DNA of 7,032 nucleotides, taken from positions 1 through 7,032 of the forward strand of contig CAISIP010000356.1 in NCBI GenBank assembly GCA_903885415.1, written 5' to 3'. This DNA is from an uncultured beta proteobacterium. GTDB lineage: Bacteria; Pseudomonadota; Gammaproteobacteria; Burkholderiales; Burkholderiaceae_C. This document shows positions 1-6,032 of the stretch, one piece after another; the stretch's first letter is position 1, and the number at the start of each line of letters is the position of its first letter. A model generated the notes under the pieces. It searched no databases, was not told the origin of the DNA, and saw only the letters and a program-made list of their open reading frames with translations. The translations under genes and the position numbers were made by a program.

Positions 1-120
1 CGACATACCGTAGTGCGCGACTAGGCGCTAGCAGGCCGCCAGGTCGACGCGGGCCCGCCCCTCCTGCGTACTCACCCGACCCTCCAGGCAGGGCAATTTC
101 AAAACGCCGGTCGCGGCCAT
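1..120 (-). pseudogene. Class II aldolase/adducin family protein, 5' fragment with in-frame amber stop
   Basis: Reading the minus strand from ATG at 120 gives 30 residues, then TAG (30..28), then nine more codons to the window edge. Around the stop the reading is RVDLAAC-[TAG]-RLVAHYGMS. This closely matches the N-terminal helix of class II aldolase/adducin proteins, where the pattern is RVDLAAC-Y-RLVAxxGM followed by a DL..xHIS segment. The stop sits where the family has Tyr, one base from TAC or TAT. The start has a good ribosome binding site, AAGGA at 130..126, five bases before ATG. The family comprises zinc-dependent aldolases, epimerases and decarboxylases acting on small sugar phosphates and hydroxy acids; the substrate here cannot be told. 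The gene diverges from a Bug binding-protein gene. It could be a true pseudogene, a sequencing error, or a gene restarting at a later ATG (6..4) or beyond the window. Family recognition is fairly sure; functional status is not. Confidence 0.65.
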
Positions 121-302
121 GAGAATCCTTCGAATTGCTGAGCGGGGAGGGCGGTCAAGCCGGGACGGCTGGCCAAATTATGCAAGAAAGGCGGCGGGCG
201 CATTCGGCGCAGGTGGCCGAGCCAAAGACCCGCCGCCAGCGGATTCGCCGTCGCCGTTCTGGCCATTCCCTATACTTGCGCCATCATCGGGAGAGACATC
301 GC
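121..302. other. Divergent intergenic region between the aldolase fragment and the first Bug gene
   Basis: These 182 bases hold the upstream signals of two diverging genes. On the minus strand there is an AAGGA Shine-Dalgarno at 130..126 and a TTGACC hexamer at 158..153, but no convincing -10 at the right distance. On the plus strand TATACT at 271-276 resembles a -10, about 27 bases before the Bug ATG, but no good -35 lies 16-18 bases upstream. GGGAGAG at 289-295 is the ribosome binding site of the Bug gene. Open frames crossing this stretch have no recognisable protein content. Confidence 0.4.
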
Positions 303-1286
303 ATGAAGAGACTGCATCGACTCTGGATCATGGGCGGATCTGCGCTGGTGGCCGCGCTGTGTCTGACCGCTGCGCCGCTGGCATCGGCGCAGGCCTATCC
401 CAATAAGCCGGTCAAGATCATCGTCACATTTCCGCCCGGCGGCACGCCCGACATCTATGGCCGTGTGCTGGCGCAGGAACTCTCCGGACTGTGGAAGCAG
501 AGCGTGATCGTCGAAAACAAGACCGGCGCCAGCGGCACGATCGGGACCGATTTTGTCGCCAAGGCAGCGCCGGATGGGTACACGCTCTTGTTCGCTGCGG
601 ACGCCTCGGTCACGATAGCGCCCAACCTGCTGGCGACGCCCTACAACCCGCTGAGCGACCTGACGCCCATCATCAACGTCGCATCGGGTCCCTTTGTGAT
701 GTTGGCCACCCCCAGCTTTCCGGCCAATGACCTCAAGGGCCTGATTGCGATGGCCAGGCAGCAGCCGGGCAAGATCACCTACGCGTCCTCCGGTGCGGGT
801 GGCCAGCAGCACTTATCGATGGAAACCGTCAAGGCGATGGCCGATCTGAACATCACGCACATCCCCTACAAAGGCTTCGGGCAAGGAGTCAATGATGTGA
901 TGGCGGGCCATGTGCCGCTGATCTTCGGCGGCATCAGCGCATCGATTCAAATGACCAAGAGCGGAAAGCTCAAGGCGCTGGGCGTCACCAGCGCCACCCG
1001 GTCCAAGGCGCTGCCTCAGGTGCCGGCGATTGCAGAAACCTTGCCCGGGTTTCGCATCGAAGCCTGGTACGGACTGATGGGTCCACAAGACCTTCCCAAG
1101 GACCTGGTAAAAAAGATTCATGACGACGTGCTGGCCATCATGAAGAAGCCTGAATTCATGGATCGACTTGGCGCCGACGCGATGGACGCCATCGGCAACA
1201 CACCGGAGGAGTTTGCGGCGCAGATCAGCACCGACCTGGGTCAGTGGTCAAAGATGATTAAGGCCAGCAAGATCAAGCTGGAGTGA
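303..1286 (+). CDS. Bug-family tripartite tricarboxylate transporter substrate-binding protein
   Basis: A 327-residue periplasmic solute receptor of the Bug/TctC family, usual length about 320-330. Residues 1-29 form a Sec signal peptide: a basic start (MKRLHR), a hydrophobic core, and an A-S-A cleavage motif at 27-29. The mature protein begins with the family's YPNKPVKIIV strand. Ligand-loop signatures follow: FPPGGTPD at 43-50, whose Asp usually contacts the carboxylate ligand, then VENKTGASG with its PDGYTLL continuation, and the IPYKG segment in the second lobe. The ATG at 303 is chosen because GGGAGAG lies seven bases upstream and the signal peptide begins there; the frame is open back to 135 but that extension looks like noncoding DNA. 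The family binds carboxylates and similar small acids for TctAB permeases, or acts in sensing. No permease is nearby, so this is an orphan receptor. The ligand is unknown; the neighbouring aldolase fragment hints at a hydroxy acid or sugar acid, which is only inference. Confidence 0.93.
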   Translation: MKRLHRLWIMGGSALVAALCLTAAPLASAQAYPNKPVKIIVTFPPGGTPDIYGRVLAQELSGLWKQSVIVENKTGASGTIGTDFVAKAAPDGYTLLFAADASVTIAPNLLATPYNPLSDLTPIINVASGPFVMLATPSFPANDLKGLIAMARQQPGKITYASSGAGGQQHLSMETVKAMADLNITHIPYKGFGQGVNDVMAGHVPLIFGGISASIQMTKSGKLKALGVTSATRSKALPQVPAIAETLPGFRIEAWYGLMGPQDLPKDLVKKIHDDVLAIMKKPEFMDRLGADAMDAIGNTPEEFAAQISTDLGQWSKMIKASKIKLE

Positions 1287-1309
1287 GGCCATGGTTGGGG
1301 TCGGAGGCT

Positions 1310-2323
1310 TCACTGCTCGATCTGCAGGTTGGTATCGCGTACCAGTTGCGTCCACTTCGCCACTTCGACCCTGAGGAAAGACTCAAATTGCGCCGGGCTC
1401 AGAGGCATCGCCTCAGCGGCCATATCGTGCAGCCGCAGTTTGATCTCCGGCAGCGACAGCGCATCGTTGAGCGCCTTGTTCAATCGGGCCACGACCGCCT
1501 CCGGCGTCTTGGCCGGTGCGCATAGGCCCCACCACTGGATGGCGCTGAAGCCGGCGAATCCCTGCTCGGCTACCGTCGGCACCTCGGGCAATAGCGGATC
1601 GCGCCTGGCCGAGGCCACCGCCAGCGCGCGCAACCTGCCCGACTTGATATGGGGCAGGGCGGTGGTGAGGCTGGGAAACATCGCGTCGACCTGGGCGCCG
1701 AGCAGATCCTGTATCGCGGGCGCAGCCCCTTTGTAGGGCACGTGTACAAGATCCACCTTGGCCTGGTTTTCCAGGTATTCCATGATCAGGTGCGTGGCAG
1801 AACCGGAGCCCGCCGATGAAAAACTCAGTGCTCCCGGCTTCGACCGGGCCATTGCCAAAAATTCCTGCAGGCTCTTTGCCTTGACCCTCTCGCCCACCAC
1901 CAGCACGTTGGCGGTTTGGGCCATCATGCCCACCGGCGTGAAGTCTGCTATCGGGTCATACTTTATTTTTAGAACTGCGGGATTGGTGCTGTGGGTCGCC
2001 ACATAACACTGCATGAGCGTGTAGCCGTCGGGCGCTGCGCGTGCCACCTCCATGGCCGCTATCGAGCCGGAGGCCCCGGCCTTGTTTTCGATGATGATCG
2101 GCGCACCCAGGGATAGCGACATCTTCTCGCTTAGCATGCGCGCCACAGCGTCTGCGCCGCCGCCTGGCGCCACCGGAACGATCAGGCGGATGACCCGACT
2201 CGGAAACAGGGTCTCCGATTGGCTGCTGCCGCAGAAAACGGCGAAGCTTGCGAGCGCAATCGCAAGGTACTTGGCAGCGCAGCGGATGCGATGCGCGACA
2301 TGCAGGTTCGAGTTTTGCGCCAT
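1310..2323 (-). CDS. Bug-family tripartite tricarboxylate transporter substrate-binding protein (second copy)
   Basis: A second periplasmic Bug/TctC receptor, 337 residues from ATG at 2323. The N-terminus has basic residues (HRIR) then a hydrophobic stretch (YLAIALASFAVF), a probable signal peptide, though no clean A-x-A site is visible. The mature part shows the family marks: FPSRVIRLIV, VAPGGGAD with the ligand-loop Asp, IENKAGASGS, APDGYTL, and VPYKGAAPAIQDLL. It is clearly paralogous to, but well diverged from, the receptor at 303-1286, so it is not a recent duplication. The start is uncertain: GTG at 2362 would add 13 residues and has GGGAAG about 12 bases upstream, while the ATG at 2323 has AAAAAGG only two bases away and GGAGAA 16 bases away. 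The ATG gives a more usual length. The gene faces the first Bug gene tail to tail and diverges from the MFS gene. No TctA/TctB subunits are present, so the transport partner and ligand are unknown. Confidence 0.92.
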   Translation of the reverse strand: MAQNSNLHVAHRIRCAAKYLAIALASFAVFCGSSQSETLFPSRVIRLIVPVAPGGGADAVARMLSEKMSLSLGAPIIIENKAGASGSIAAMEVARAAPDGYTLMQCYVATHSTNPAVLKIKYDPIADFTPVGMMAQTANVLVVGERVKAKSLQEFLAMARSKPGALSFSSAGSGSATHLIMEYLENQAKVDLVHVPYKGAAPAIQDLLGAQVDAMFPSLTTALPHIKSGRLRALAVASARRDPLLPEVPTVAEQGFAGFSAIQWWGLCAPAKTPEAVVARLNKALNDALSLPEIKLRLHDMAAEAMPLSPAQFESFLRVEVAKWTQLVRDTNLQIEQ

Positions 2324-2362
2324 GGCCTTTTTCAGCTGGTTCTCCACCCAGGGAGCAACCAC

Positions 2363-2547
2363 GGTCGAAATGATCTTCCCGGTCGATCCGACGGTCTGGG
2401 TCGGTACCGCGCCGCGTCTCGGCAGGCGTCGGTTCTGGGGTCGGCGTCACTATAGCAGGGGCTCGCTCGCAAAACCGGCTGGATCCGACTGGCGCAGGCC
2501 TTGTGGCCGGATGGCTTACAGTGCCAGCCTATTCGCACAGGATCACC
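2363..2547. other. Divergent intergenic region between the second Bug gene and the MFS gene
   Basis: About 185 bases separate these two starts. On the minus strand, TATAGT at 2454..2449 is a good -10 hexamer for the Bug gene, but the hexamer 17 bases upstream (CGGTTT, 2477..2472) is a poor -35, so the promoter is tentative and would give a leader of roughly 80-120 bases. No good plus-strand promoter was recognised. AGGA at 2539-2542 is the likely ribosome binding site of the MFS gene. No strong repeat or hairpin was seen. Confidence 0.35.
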
Positions 2548-3777
2548 ATGAGCAGCAGCACCCGCGACGGCATCACATCTATCCAGGTAGGCCCGACCGC
2601 CGACCGGCCCGACGGCGCACGCTTTCGGGTACTCGGCGCCTTAAGTTTCTCGCACTTCATCAACGACATGATGCAATCGTTGGTCCTGGCGATCTATCCG
2701 CAACTCAAAGGCGACTTTTCGCTGAGCTATGTCCAGATTGGCGTCATCACATTGATGTTCCAGCTGACGGCGTCGCTGTTGCAGCCCTTGGTCGGCTATT
2801 ACACCGACAAGCATCCGATGCCGCGCGCGCTGTCCGTGGGGATGGGCTTCACGCTGCTCGGACTGCTGGTGCTGGCGGTAGCGCCGAATTACGCGATGGT
2901 GTTGGTCGCGGCTGCGTTGGTCGGTACTGGCTCGGCGATCTTCCATCCGGAGTCCTCGCGCATTGCCCGTCTGGCCTCGGGTGGTCGCCACGGTTTCGCG
3001 CAGTCTATTTTTCAGGTCGGTGGCAGTGCCGGGCAGGCGATGGGCCCCTTGGCGGCAGCATGGATCATCATCCCCTTTGGCCGCTCCAGCGTGGCCTCGT
3101 TTTCGGCCTTGGCCCTGATGGCGATGGCCGTGCTCTGGCAGGTAGGAAATTGGTACCGTGCGCATCGCATCGCCACTGCGTCCCGATCGAATCCTGCTGC
3201 GGCACGCCATCCGGGGCTGCCGTCCAGGGTGGTGATCATCGCGGTGGGCGTCCTGATGATTTTGGTGGTTTCTAAGAGTTTCTACATCAGCAGCATCCAT
3301 AGCTACTACACCTTCTATCTGATCGACAAGTTCGGCATGACGGTATCGGCGGCGCAGATGTATCTTTTTGTGTTCCTGTTTTCGGTTGCCGCCGGCACGG
3401 TGCTCGGCGGCTTGGTGACGGACCGGATTGGCCGCAAGCAGGTGATCTGGCTGTCGATTTTGGGCGCCGCGCCGTTTACGCTGATGCTGCCACACGCGAG
3501 CCTGGAGTGGACCGCGGTGCTGACGGTGCTGATAGGGCTTGTCACTGCAGCCTCCTTTTCAGCGATCATCGTATTTGCCCAGGACCTGATGCCGGGTCGG
3601 GTGGGCCTGGTTGCCGGCTTGTTCTTTGGATTGTCATTTGGCATCGGCGGGCTGGGCGCCGCACTGCTCGGTTGGATTGCGGACATGAGCGATATCGCCA
3701 CCGTTTACCAGATCTGCTCCTTCATTCCGCTCATCGGTCTGCTGACCGTATTCTTGCCGGAACTCGAGAAAAAGTAG
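2548..3777 (+). CDS. MFS transporter, fosmidomycin-resistance (Fsr) family
   Basis: A 409-residue inner-membrane major facilitator, close to the usual 400-410 residues of the Fsr family (proton-driven drug exporters named for fosmidomycin resistance in E. coli). Family marks in order: SHFINDMMQS at 35-44 in helix 1, the helix 2-3 loop GYYTDKHPMPR at 83-93 (an MFS motif A variant), GTGSAIFHPESSR at 126-138, a GGRHGFAQSIFQVGG segment from 145, a charged central loop at about 202-226, and the second-half motif A copy GGLVTDRIGRK at 287-297. The hydrophobic pattern supports 12 helices. ATG at 2548 is chosen because AGGA lies five bases upstream and the 15 residues from the alternative GTG at 2503 are not family-like. 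It diverges from a Bug gene and ends six bases from the convergent puuD stop. The substrate is not predictable; proximity to the urate genes does not show a link, because it is not in their operon. Confidence 0.92.
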   Translation: MSSSTRDGITSIQVGPTADRPDGARFRVLGALSFSHFINDMMQSLVLAIYPQLKGDFSLSYVQIGVITLMFQLTASLLQPLVGYYTDKHPMPRALSVGMGFTLLGLLVLAVAPNYAMVLVAAALVGTGSAIFHPESSRIARLASGGRHGFAQSIFQVGGSAGQAMGPLAAAWIIIPFGRSSVASFSALALMAMAVLWQVGNWYRAHRIATASRSNPAAARHPGLPSRVVIIAVGVLMILVVSKSFYISSIHSYYTFYLIDKFGMTVSAAQMYLFVFLFSVAAGTVLGGLVTDRIGRKQVIWLSILGAAPFTLMLPHASLEWTAVLTVLIGLVTAASFSAIIVFAQDLMPGRVGLVAGLFFGLSFGIGGLGAALLGWIADMSDIATVYQICSFIPLIGLLTVFLPELEKK

Positions 3778-3783
3778 CTGTTT

Positions 3784-5016
3784 TCAACGGTGCATGGCCG
3801 CCGACCCATTGGCCTCAGGGGTGGCGCCCCCCTCGAACCAGCGTCGGATGAGCGCGCGCTCGGCTTCGGTGATCGAGGTGGCGTTGTTCATCGGCATCAG
3901 CTTGAGAACCGCCGCCTGCTGGTAGACCGCCTGCGCGTGCTGAAGAATCAACTGCGGCGTATGCAGCGCGATGTTCTTGTTGCGCAGTTCGGCGTTGTGG
4001 CACATCACGCAGCGCTGCTCGATCACTGCCTGAACCGCCTCGAAGGACACCGGCCCTAGCGCATCAGGCCGCGCCGGAGCCGAAGGAGGGGCCGGCGCCA
4101 TCCAGACCGCTAGGCCGAGCAAGACCGCAGTGCCGAAGGCCGCATGCTCCCAAGGCACGCGCTGGCCCTGCACCATCGCCTTGTGGCGCGCCACGAAGCT
4201 GTGGCGGATCAGCGCCCCGGCCAGCATCAGCAGCACCAGAACGAGCCAGTTCTGCTTGCCACTGTGCAGCCAGCCGTAGTGGTTGGACAGCATGGCAACC
4301 AGCACCGGCAGCGTGAAATAGGTGTTGTGCACGCTGCGCTGCCTGGCGCGCCAGCCGTGGATCGGGTCCACCGGCTGTCCCGCCCTGAGTTGTGCCACCA
4401 CCTTGCGCTGGCCGGGGATGATCCAGAAGAACACATTGGCGCTCATCGTCGTGGCGAGCATCGCGCCGACCAGCAGGAAGGCTGCGCGCCCCGCAAATAG
4501 CTGGCAGGCCAGCCATGATGCCGCCACCACAAAAGCCAGCACACCGGCGGCAACGATGAGGTCGCCGTTCTTCCTTTGGCCGAAGCTGCGGCAGATGATG
4601 TCGTACACCACCCAGCACAGAACCAGAAAGCCAAGCGCCGCGCAGATGGCGGCAGCCGGCGACCAGTCGAACACCGTCTTGTCGACCAGGAAGGTCGCCG
4701 CGTTCAACAGGTACATCACCGTGAAAAGGGCGAACCCGCTGAGCCACGTCGAATAGCTTTCCCAGTAAAACCAGTGCAAATTCTCGGGCATGGTGGCGGG
4801 CGCGACCCGGTATTTTTGCGGGTGATAGAAGCCGCCTCCATGCACCGCCCAGAGCTCGCCGCCGACGCCCTTGTCGCTGAGCGCCGGGTCTTGCGGCGGC
4901 CTCAGGCTGTTGTCGAGGAATACGAAATAGAACGACGCGCCGATCCACGCGATCGCCGTGACGAGATGCGTCCAGCGCAACAGCAGATTCAGCCAGTCCA
5001 TCAGGTATGCGTCCAC
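3784..5016 (-). CDS. puuD: Urate hydroxylase PuuD (membrane-bound cytochrome c urate oxidase)
   Basis: An integral membrane enzyme that oxidises urate to 5-hydroxyisourate, passing electrons to its own cytochrome c domain instead of making peroxide from oxygen, as known for the family. The N-terminal domain has about eight membrane helices (roughly 10-32, 91-111, 121-142, 153-174, 177-200, 233-250, 256-275, 292-307). It includes the conserved WAVHGGGFYHPQKY at 56-69, HWFYWESYSTW at 81-91, FFWIIPGQRK at 196-205 and HNTYFTLPV at 230-238. After a Pro/Ala linker the cytochrome c domain carries the haem site CVMCH at 336-340 (bases 4011..3997) and a likely distal Met in LMPMNNAT (374 or 376). Length is 410 residues from GTG 5016. 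That start is chosen because GGAGA (5026..5022) lies five bases upstream and the resulting MDAYLMDWLNLLLRW matches how relatives begin. ATG 5028 and GTG 5046 are in-frame alternatives lacking a good ribosome site. It diverges from the gntR-puuE-uraD genes of the same pathway. Confidence 0.95.
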   Translation of the reverse strand: MDAYLMDWLNLLLRWTHLVTAIAWIGASFYFVFLDNSLRPPQDPALSDKGVGGELWAVHGGGFYHPQKYRVAPATMPENLHWFYWESYSTWLSGFALFTVMYLLNAATFLVDKTVFDWSPAAAICAALGFLVLCWVVYDIICRSFGQRKNGDLIVAAGVLAFVVAASWLACQLFAGRAAFLLVGAMLATTMSANVFFWIIPGQRKVVAQLRAGQPVDPIHGWRARQRSVHNTYFTLPVLVAMLSNHYGWLHSGKQNWLVLVLLMLAGALIRHSFVARHKAMVQGQRVPWEHAAFGTAVLLGLAVWMAPAPPSAPARPDALGPVSFEAVQAVIEQRCVMCHNAELRNKNIALHTPQLILQHAQAVYQQAAVLKLMPMNNATSITEAERALIRRWFEGGATPEANGSAAMHR

Positions 5017-5147
5017 CAGGGTCTCCATCGGGTCGAGCAGGCGCACCGCCCGCTGCGGCTGCTCTGGCCACAGCGGGCTGCGTACGGGGCACTTGTTGCA
5101 AACCCGAAGGCCCGCTTCACTGCGTCGCGTCGCGGTGACGTCCTCTT

Positions 5148-5159
5148 ATTGTATGCAAA
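5148..5159. promoter_or_regulatory. Operator-like dyad near the puuD promoter
   Basis: ATTGTATGCAAA contains TTGTATGCAA, a ten-base dyad with one mismatched pair. It shares the TGTATnCA core with the perfect palindrome at 5261-5272 and resembles the TNGTATACNA-type sites bound by many GntR/FCD regulators. It covers the TACAAT hexamer proposed as the puuD -10 on the minus strand, so binding would be expected to block puuD. That role is inferred from position and sequence only. Confidence 0.4.
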
Positions 5160-5209
5160 TATGTGTGCCAATTTTTGTCGATACATTCGCACTTTCGGTG
5201 GAGACTATG

Positions 5210-5228
5210 GTTTTCACCCTGAGAAAAC
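5210..5228. repeat. Inverted repeat GTTTTC-N7-GAAAAC
   Basis: Perfect six-base arms (5210-5215 and 5223-5228) are separated by ACCCTGA, between the two operator-like dyads. It does not resemble them in sequence. It could be a binding site for another regulator or chance in an A/T-rich segment. No U-tract follows in either direction, so it is not a terminator. Confidence 0.3.
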
Positions 5229-5244
5229 GAAGAAGGCATTGGCT

Positions 5245-5272
5245 TGGACAGGCGGGACAAAGTGTATACACT
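5245..5272 (+). promoter_or_regulatory. Probable sigma-70 promoter of the gntR-puuE-uraD genes
   Basis: TGGACA (5245-5250, five of six bases match TTGACA) is followed after 16 bases by TACACT (5267-5272, four of six match TATAAT). Transcription would start near 5279, about 20 bases before the regulator's ATG at 5301. The -10 lies inside the palindrome at 5261-5272. TATACA at 5265-5270 is an alternative -10 but leaves only 14 bases of spacing. Confidence 0.45.
5261..5272. promoter_or_regulatory. Perfect 12-bp palindrome, probable GntR operator
   Basis: AGTGTATACACT is identical to its reverse complement over all 12 bases. Its GTGTATACAC centre resembles known GntR/FCD-type operators with a TNGTATACNA pattern. 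It overlaps the proposed -10 of the regulator's own promoter and stands about 30 bases before its ATG, as expected for autorepression. The related dyad at 5148-5159 supports a shared regulator. Binding by the adjacent regulator is inferred. Confidence 0.6.
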
Positions 5273-5300
5273 AAGCCATCGTGATAGGCGACCCCGAGCC

Positions 5301-6026
5301 ATGGCCAGAATGCGAATGCCCCTGAAAATCGTTCCCGCGCGCAGCGCCCCGAAGACGGCAACCGTGGGCGCGACCGAGCGCATCGTCGCGTCGATCACCA
5401 CCGCGATCGTCGAACGCCGCTTGATGCCGGGCACCAAGCTGTCCGAGCAGAAGATCGCCGACATCTTCCAGGTCTCGCGCACCCTGGTGCGGCAGGCGCT
5501 CAACCAGCTCAGCCGCGACCGTCTGGTCACGCTGAACCCTGCGCGCGGCGCGTCGGTCGCGATGCCCAGTGTCGACGAGGCCAGACAGGTATTTCAGGTG
5601 CGCGCGATGCTCGAAGGCGCGATGGTGCGGCAGCTTTGCGCGCTCATCACCGATCGGCAGATCGCCGAGCTGCGCACCCATTTGCACGACGAAGCTGCTG
5701 CCGTAAACCGCACCGATGTGCCCGGCCGGACGAGGCTGCTGGCGGATTTCCACGTCGTTTTGGCCCGCATGCTCGGCAACGAGGTGCTGGCGCAGTTGCT
5801 TTCCGATTTGCTGAGCCGCTCCTCGCTGATTGCGCTGATGTACCAGTCCTCGCATTCGGCCGCCCATTCGCAGGACGAGCATGTGCGCATCGTCGACGCG
5901 CTGGGCGCGCGTGATGCATCCGCCGCAGCCAGGCTGATGGAGCACCATATTTCCGCCGTCGAGCAGAACCTGCGACTCGACCCGCATACCGCCGACCTCT
6001 TTACCGCGCTGCGCCCGCGAGGCTGA
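5301..6026 (+). CDS. GntR family transcriptional regulator, FCD subfamily
   Basis: A 241-residue DNA-binding regulator, typical length for the FadR/FCD group. A winged helix-turn-helix occupies about residues 23-88: RLMPGTKLSEQKIADIF at 40-56, the recognition helix VSRTLVRQALNQL at 58-70, and the wing LVTLNPARGASV at 75-86. The helical FCD ligand domain runs from about 92 to 225. Probable metal or ligand His residues are H151 (DFHVVLARMLGN), H194 (DEHVRIVDAL) and H216 (LMEHH). The Asp usual four residues before the first His is Leu here (L147), a variation I recall from other FCD proteins. ATG 5301 is preferred: the frame opens at a TTG (5244), but that codon overlaps the likely -35. The ribosome site is weak. 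Six bases separate its stop from puuE, so they are co-transcribed. It probably represses itself, puuE-uraD and divergent puuD through the two dyads, with a purine or ureide metabolite as inducer; that is inference from context. Confidence 0.93.
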   Translation: MARMRMPLKIVPARSAPKTATVGATERIVASITTAIVERRLMPGTKLSEQKIADIFQVSRTLVRQALNQLSRDRLVTLNPARGASVAMPSVDEARQVFQVRAMLEGAMVRQLCALITDRQIAELRTHLHDEAAAVNRTDVPGRTRLLADFHVVLARMLGNEVLAQLLSDLLSRSSLIALMYQSSHSAAHSQDEHVRIVDALGARDASAAARLMEHHISAVEQNLRLDPHTADLFTALRPRG

Positions 6027-6032
6027 TCAACC

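Larger units (their letters stand above)
5017..5300. promoter_or_regulatory. Divergent puuD / gntR control region
   Basis: These 284 bases separate the two arms of the urate locus. A segment at about 5147-5230 is clearly more A/T-rich than its surroundings and is the likely promoter zone. On the minus strand TACAAT at 5153..5148 could be the puuD -10, although no good -35 stands 16-18 bases upstream. It would give puuD a leader of about 125 bases. The plus strand has a better promoter for the regulator (5245-5272). Two similar dyads, at 5148-5159 and 5261-5272, overlap these two -10 candidates, and a separate inverted repeat lies between them. No small gene was recognised here. Confidence 0.6.

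Noticed and set aside
21..31. Two CTAG tetranucleotides seven bases apart
   Set aside because: CTAG is often rare in proteobacteria, but one copy is created by the amber codon and the other spans the Leu and Val codons; no larger repeat or attachment site surrounds them.
135..302. N-terminal extension of the first Bug protein
   Set aside because: The frame is open, but the extra 56 residues are Arg-rich and would sit before the signal peptide. The GGGAGAG site directly before ATG 303 settles the start.
2052..3275. Long plus-strand open frame of about 407 codons
   Set aside because: It runs antisense to the second Bug gene and then out of frame through the MFS gene. Its translation is rich in Arg, Gly and Ala with no family signature, as expected of a shadow in GC-rich DNA.
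3768..3785. GAAAA-N8-TTTTC inverted repeat between the MFS and puuD stops
   Set aside because: The five-base arms are only A/T plus one G-C pair and the stem is not followed by a clear U-tract, so it is too weak to call a bidirectional terminator.
4064..5101. Minus-strand open frame of about 345 codons overlapping puuD
   Set aside because: It is a +1/-1 shadow of puuD on the same strand. The puuD frame holds the membrane helices and the CVMCH site; this one has no recognisable motif.
5244..5300. TTG start extending the GntR regulator by 19 residues
   Set aside because: This TTG overlaps the proposed -35, the extension would cross the -10 and the palindromic operator, and relatives do not need these residues.
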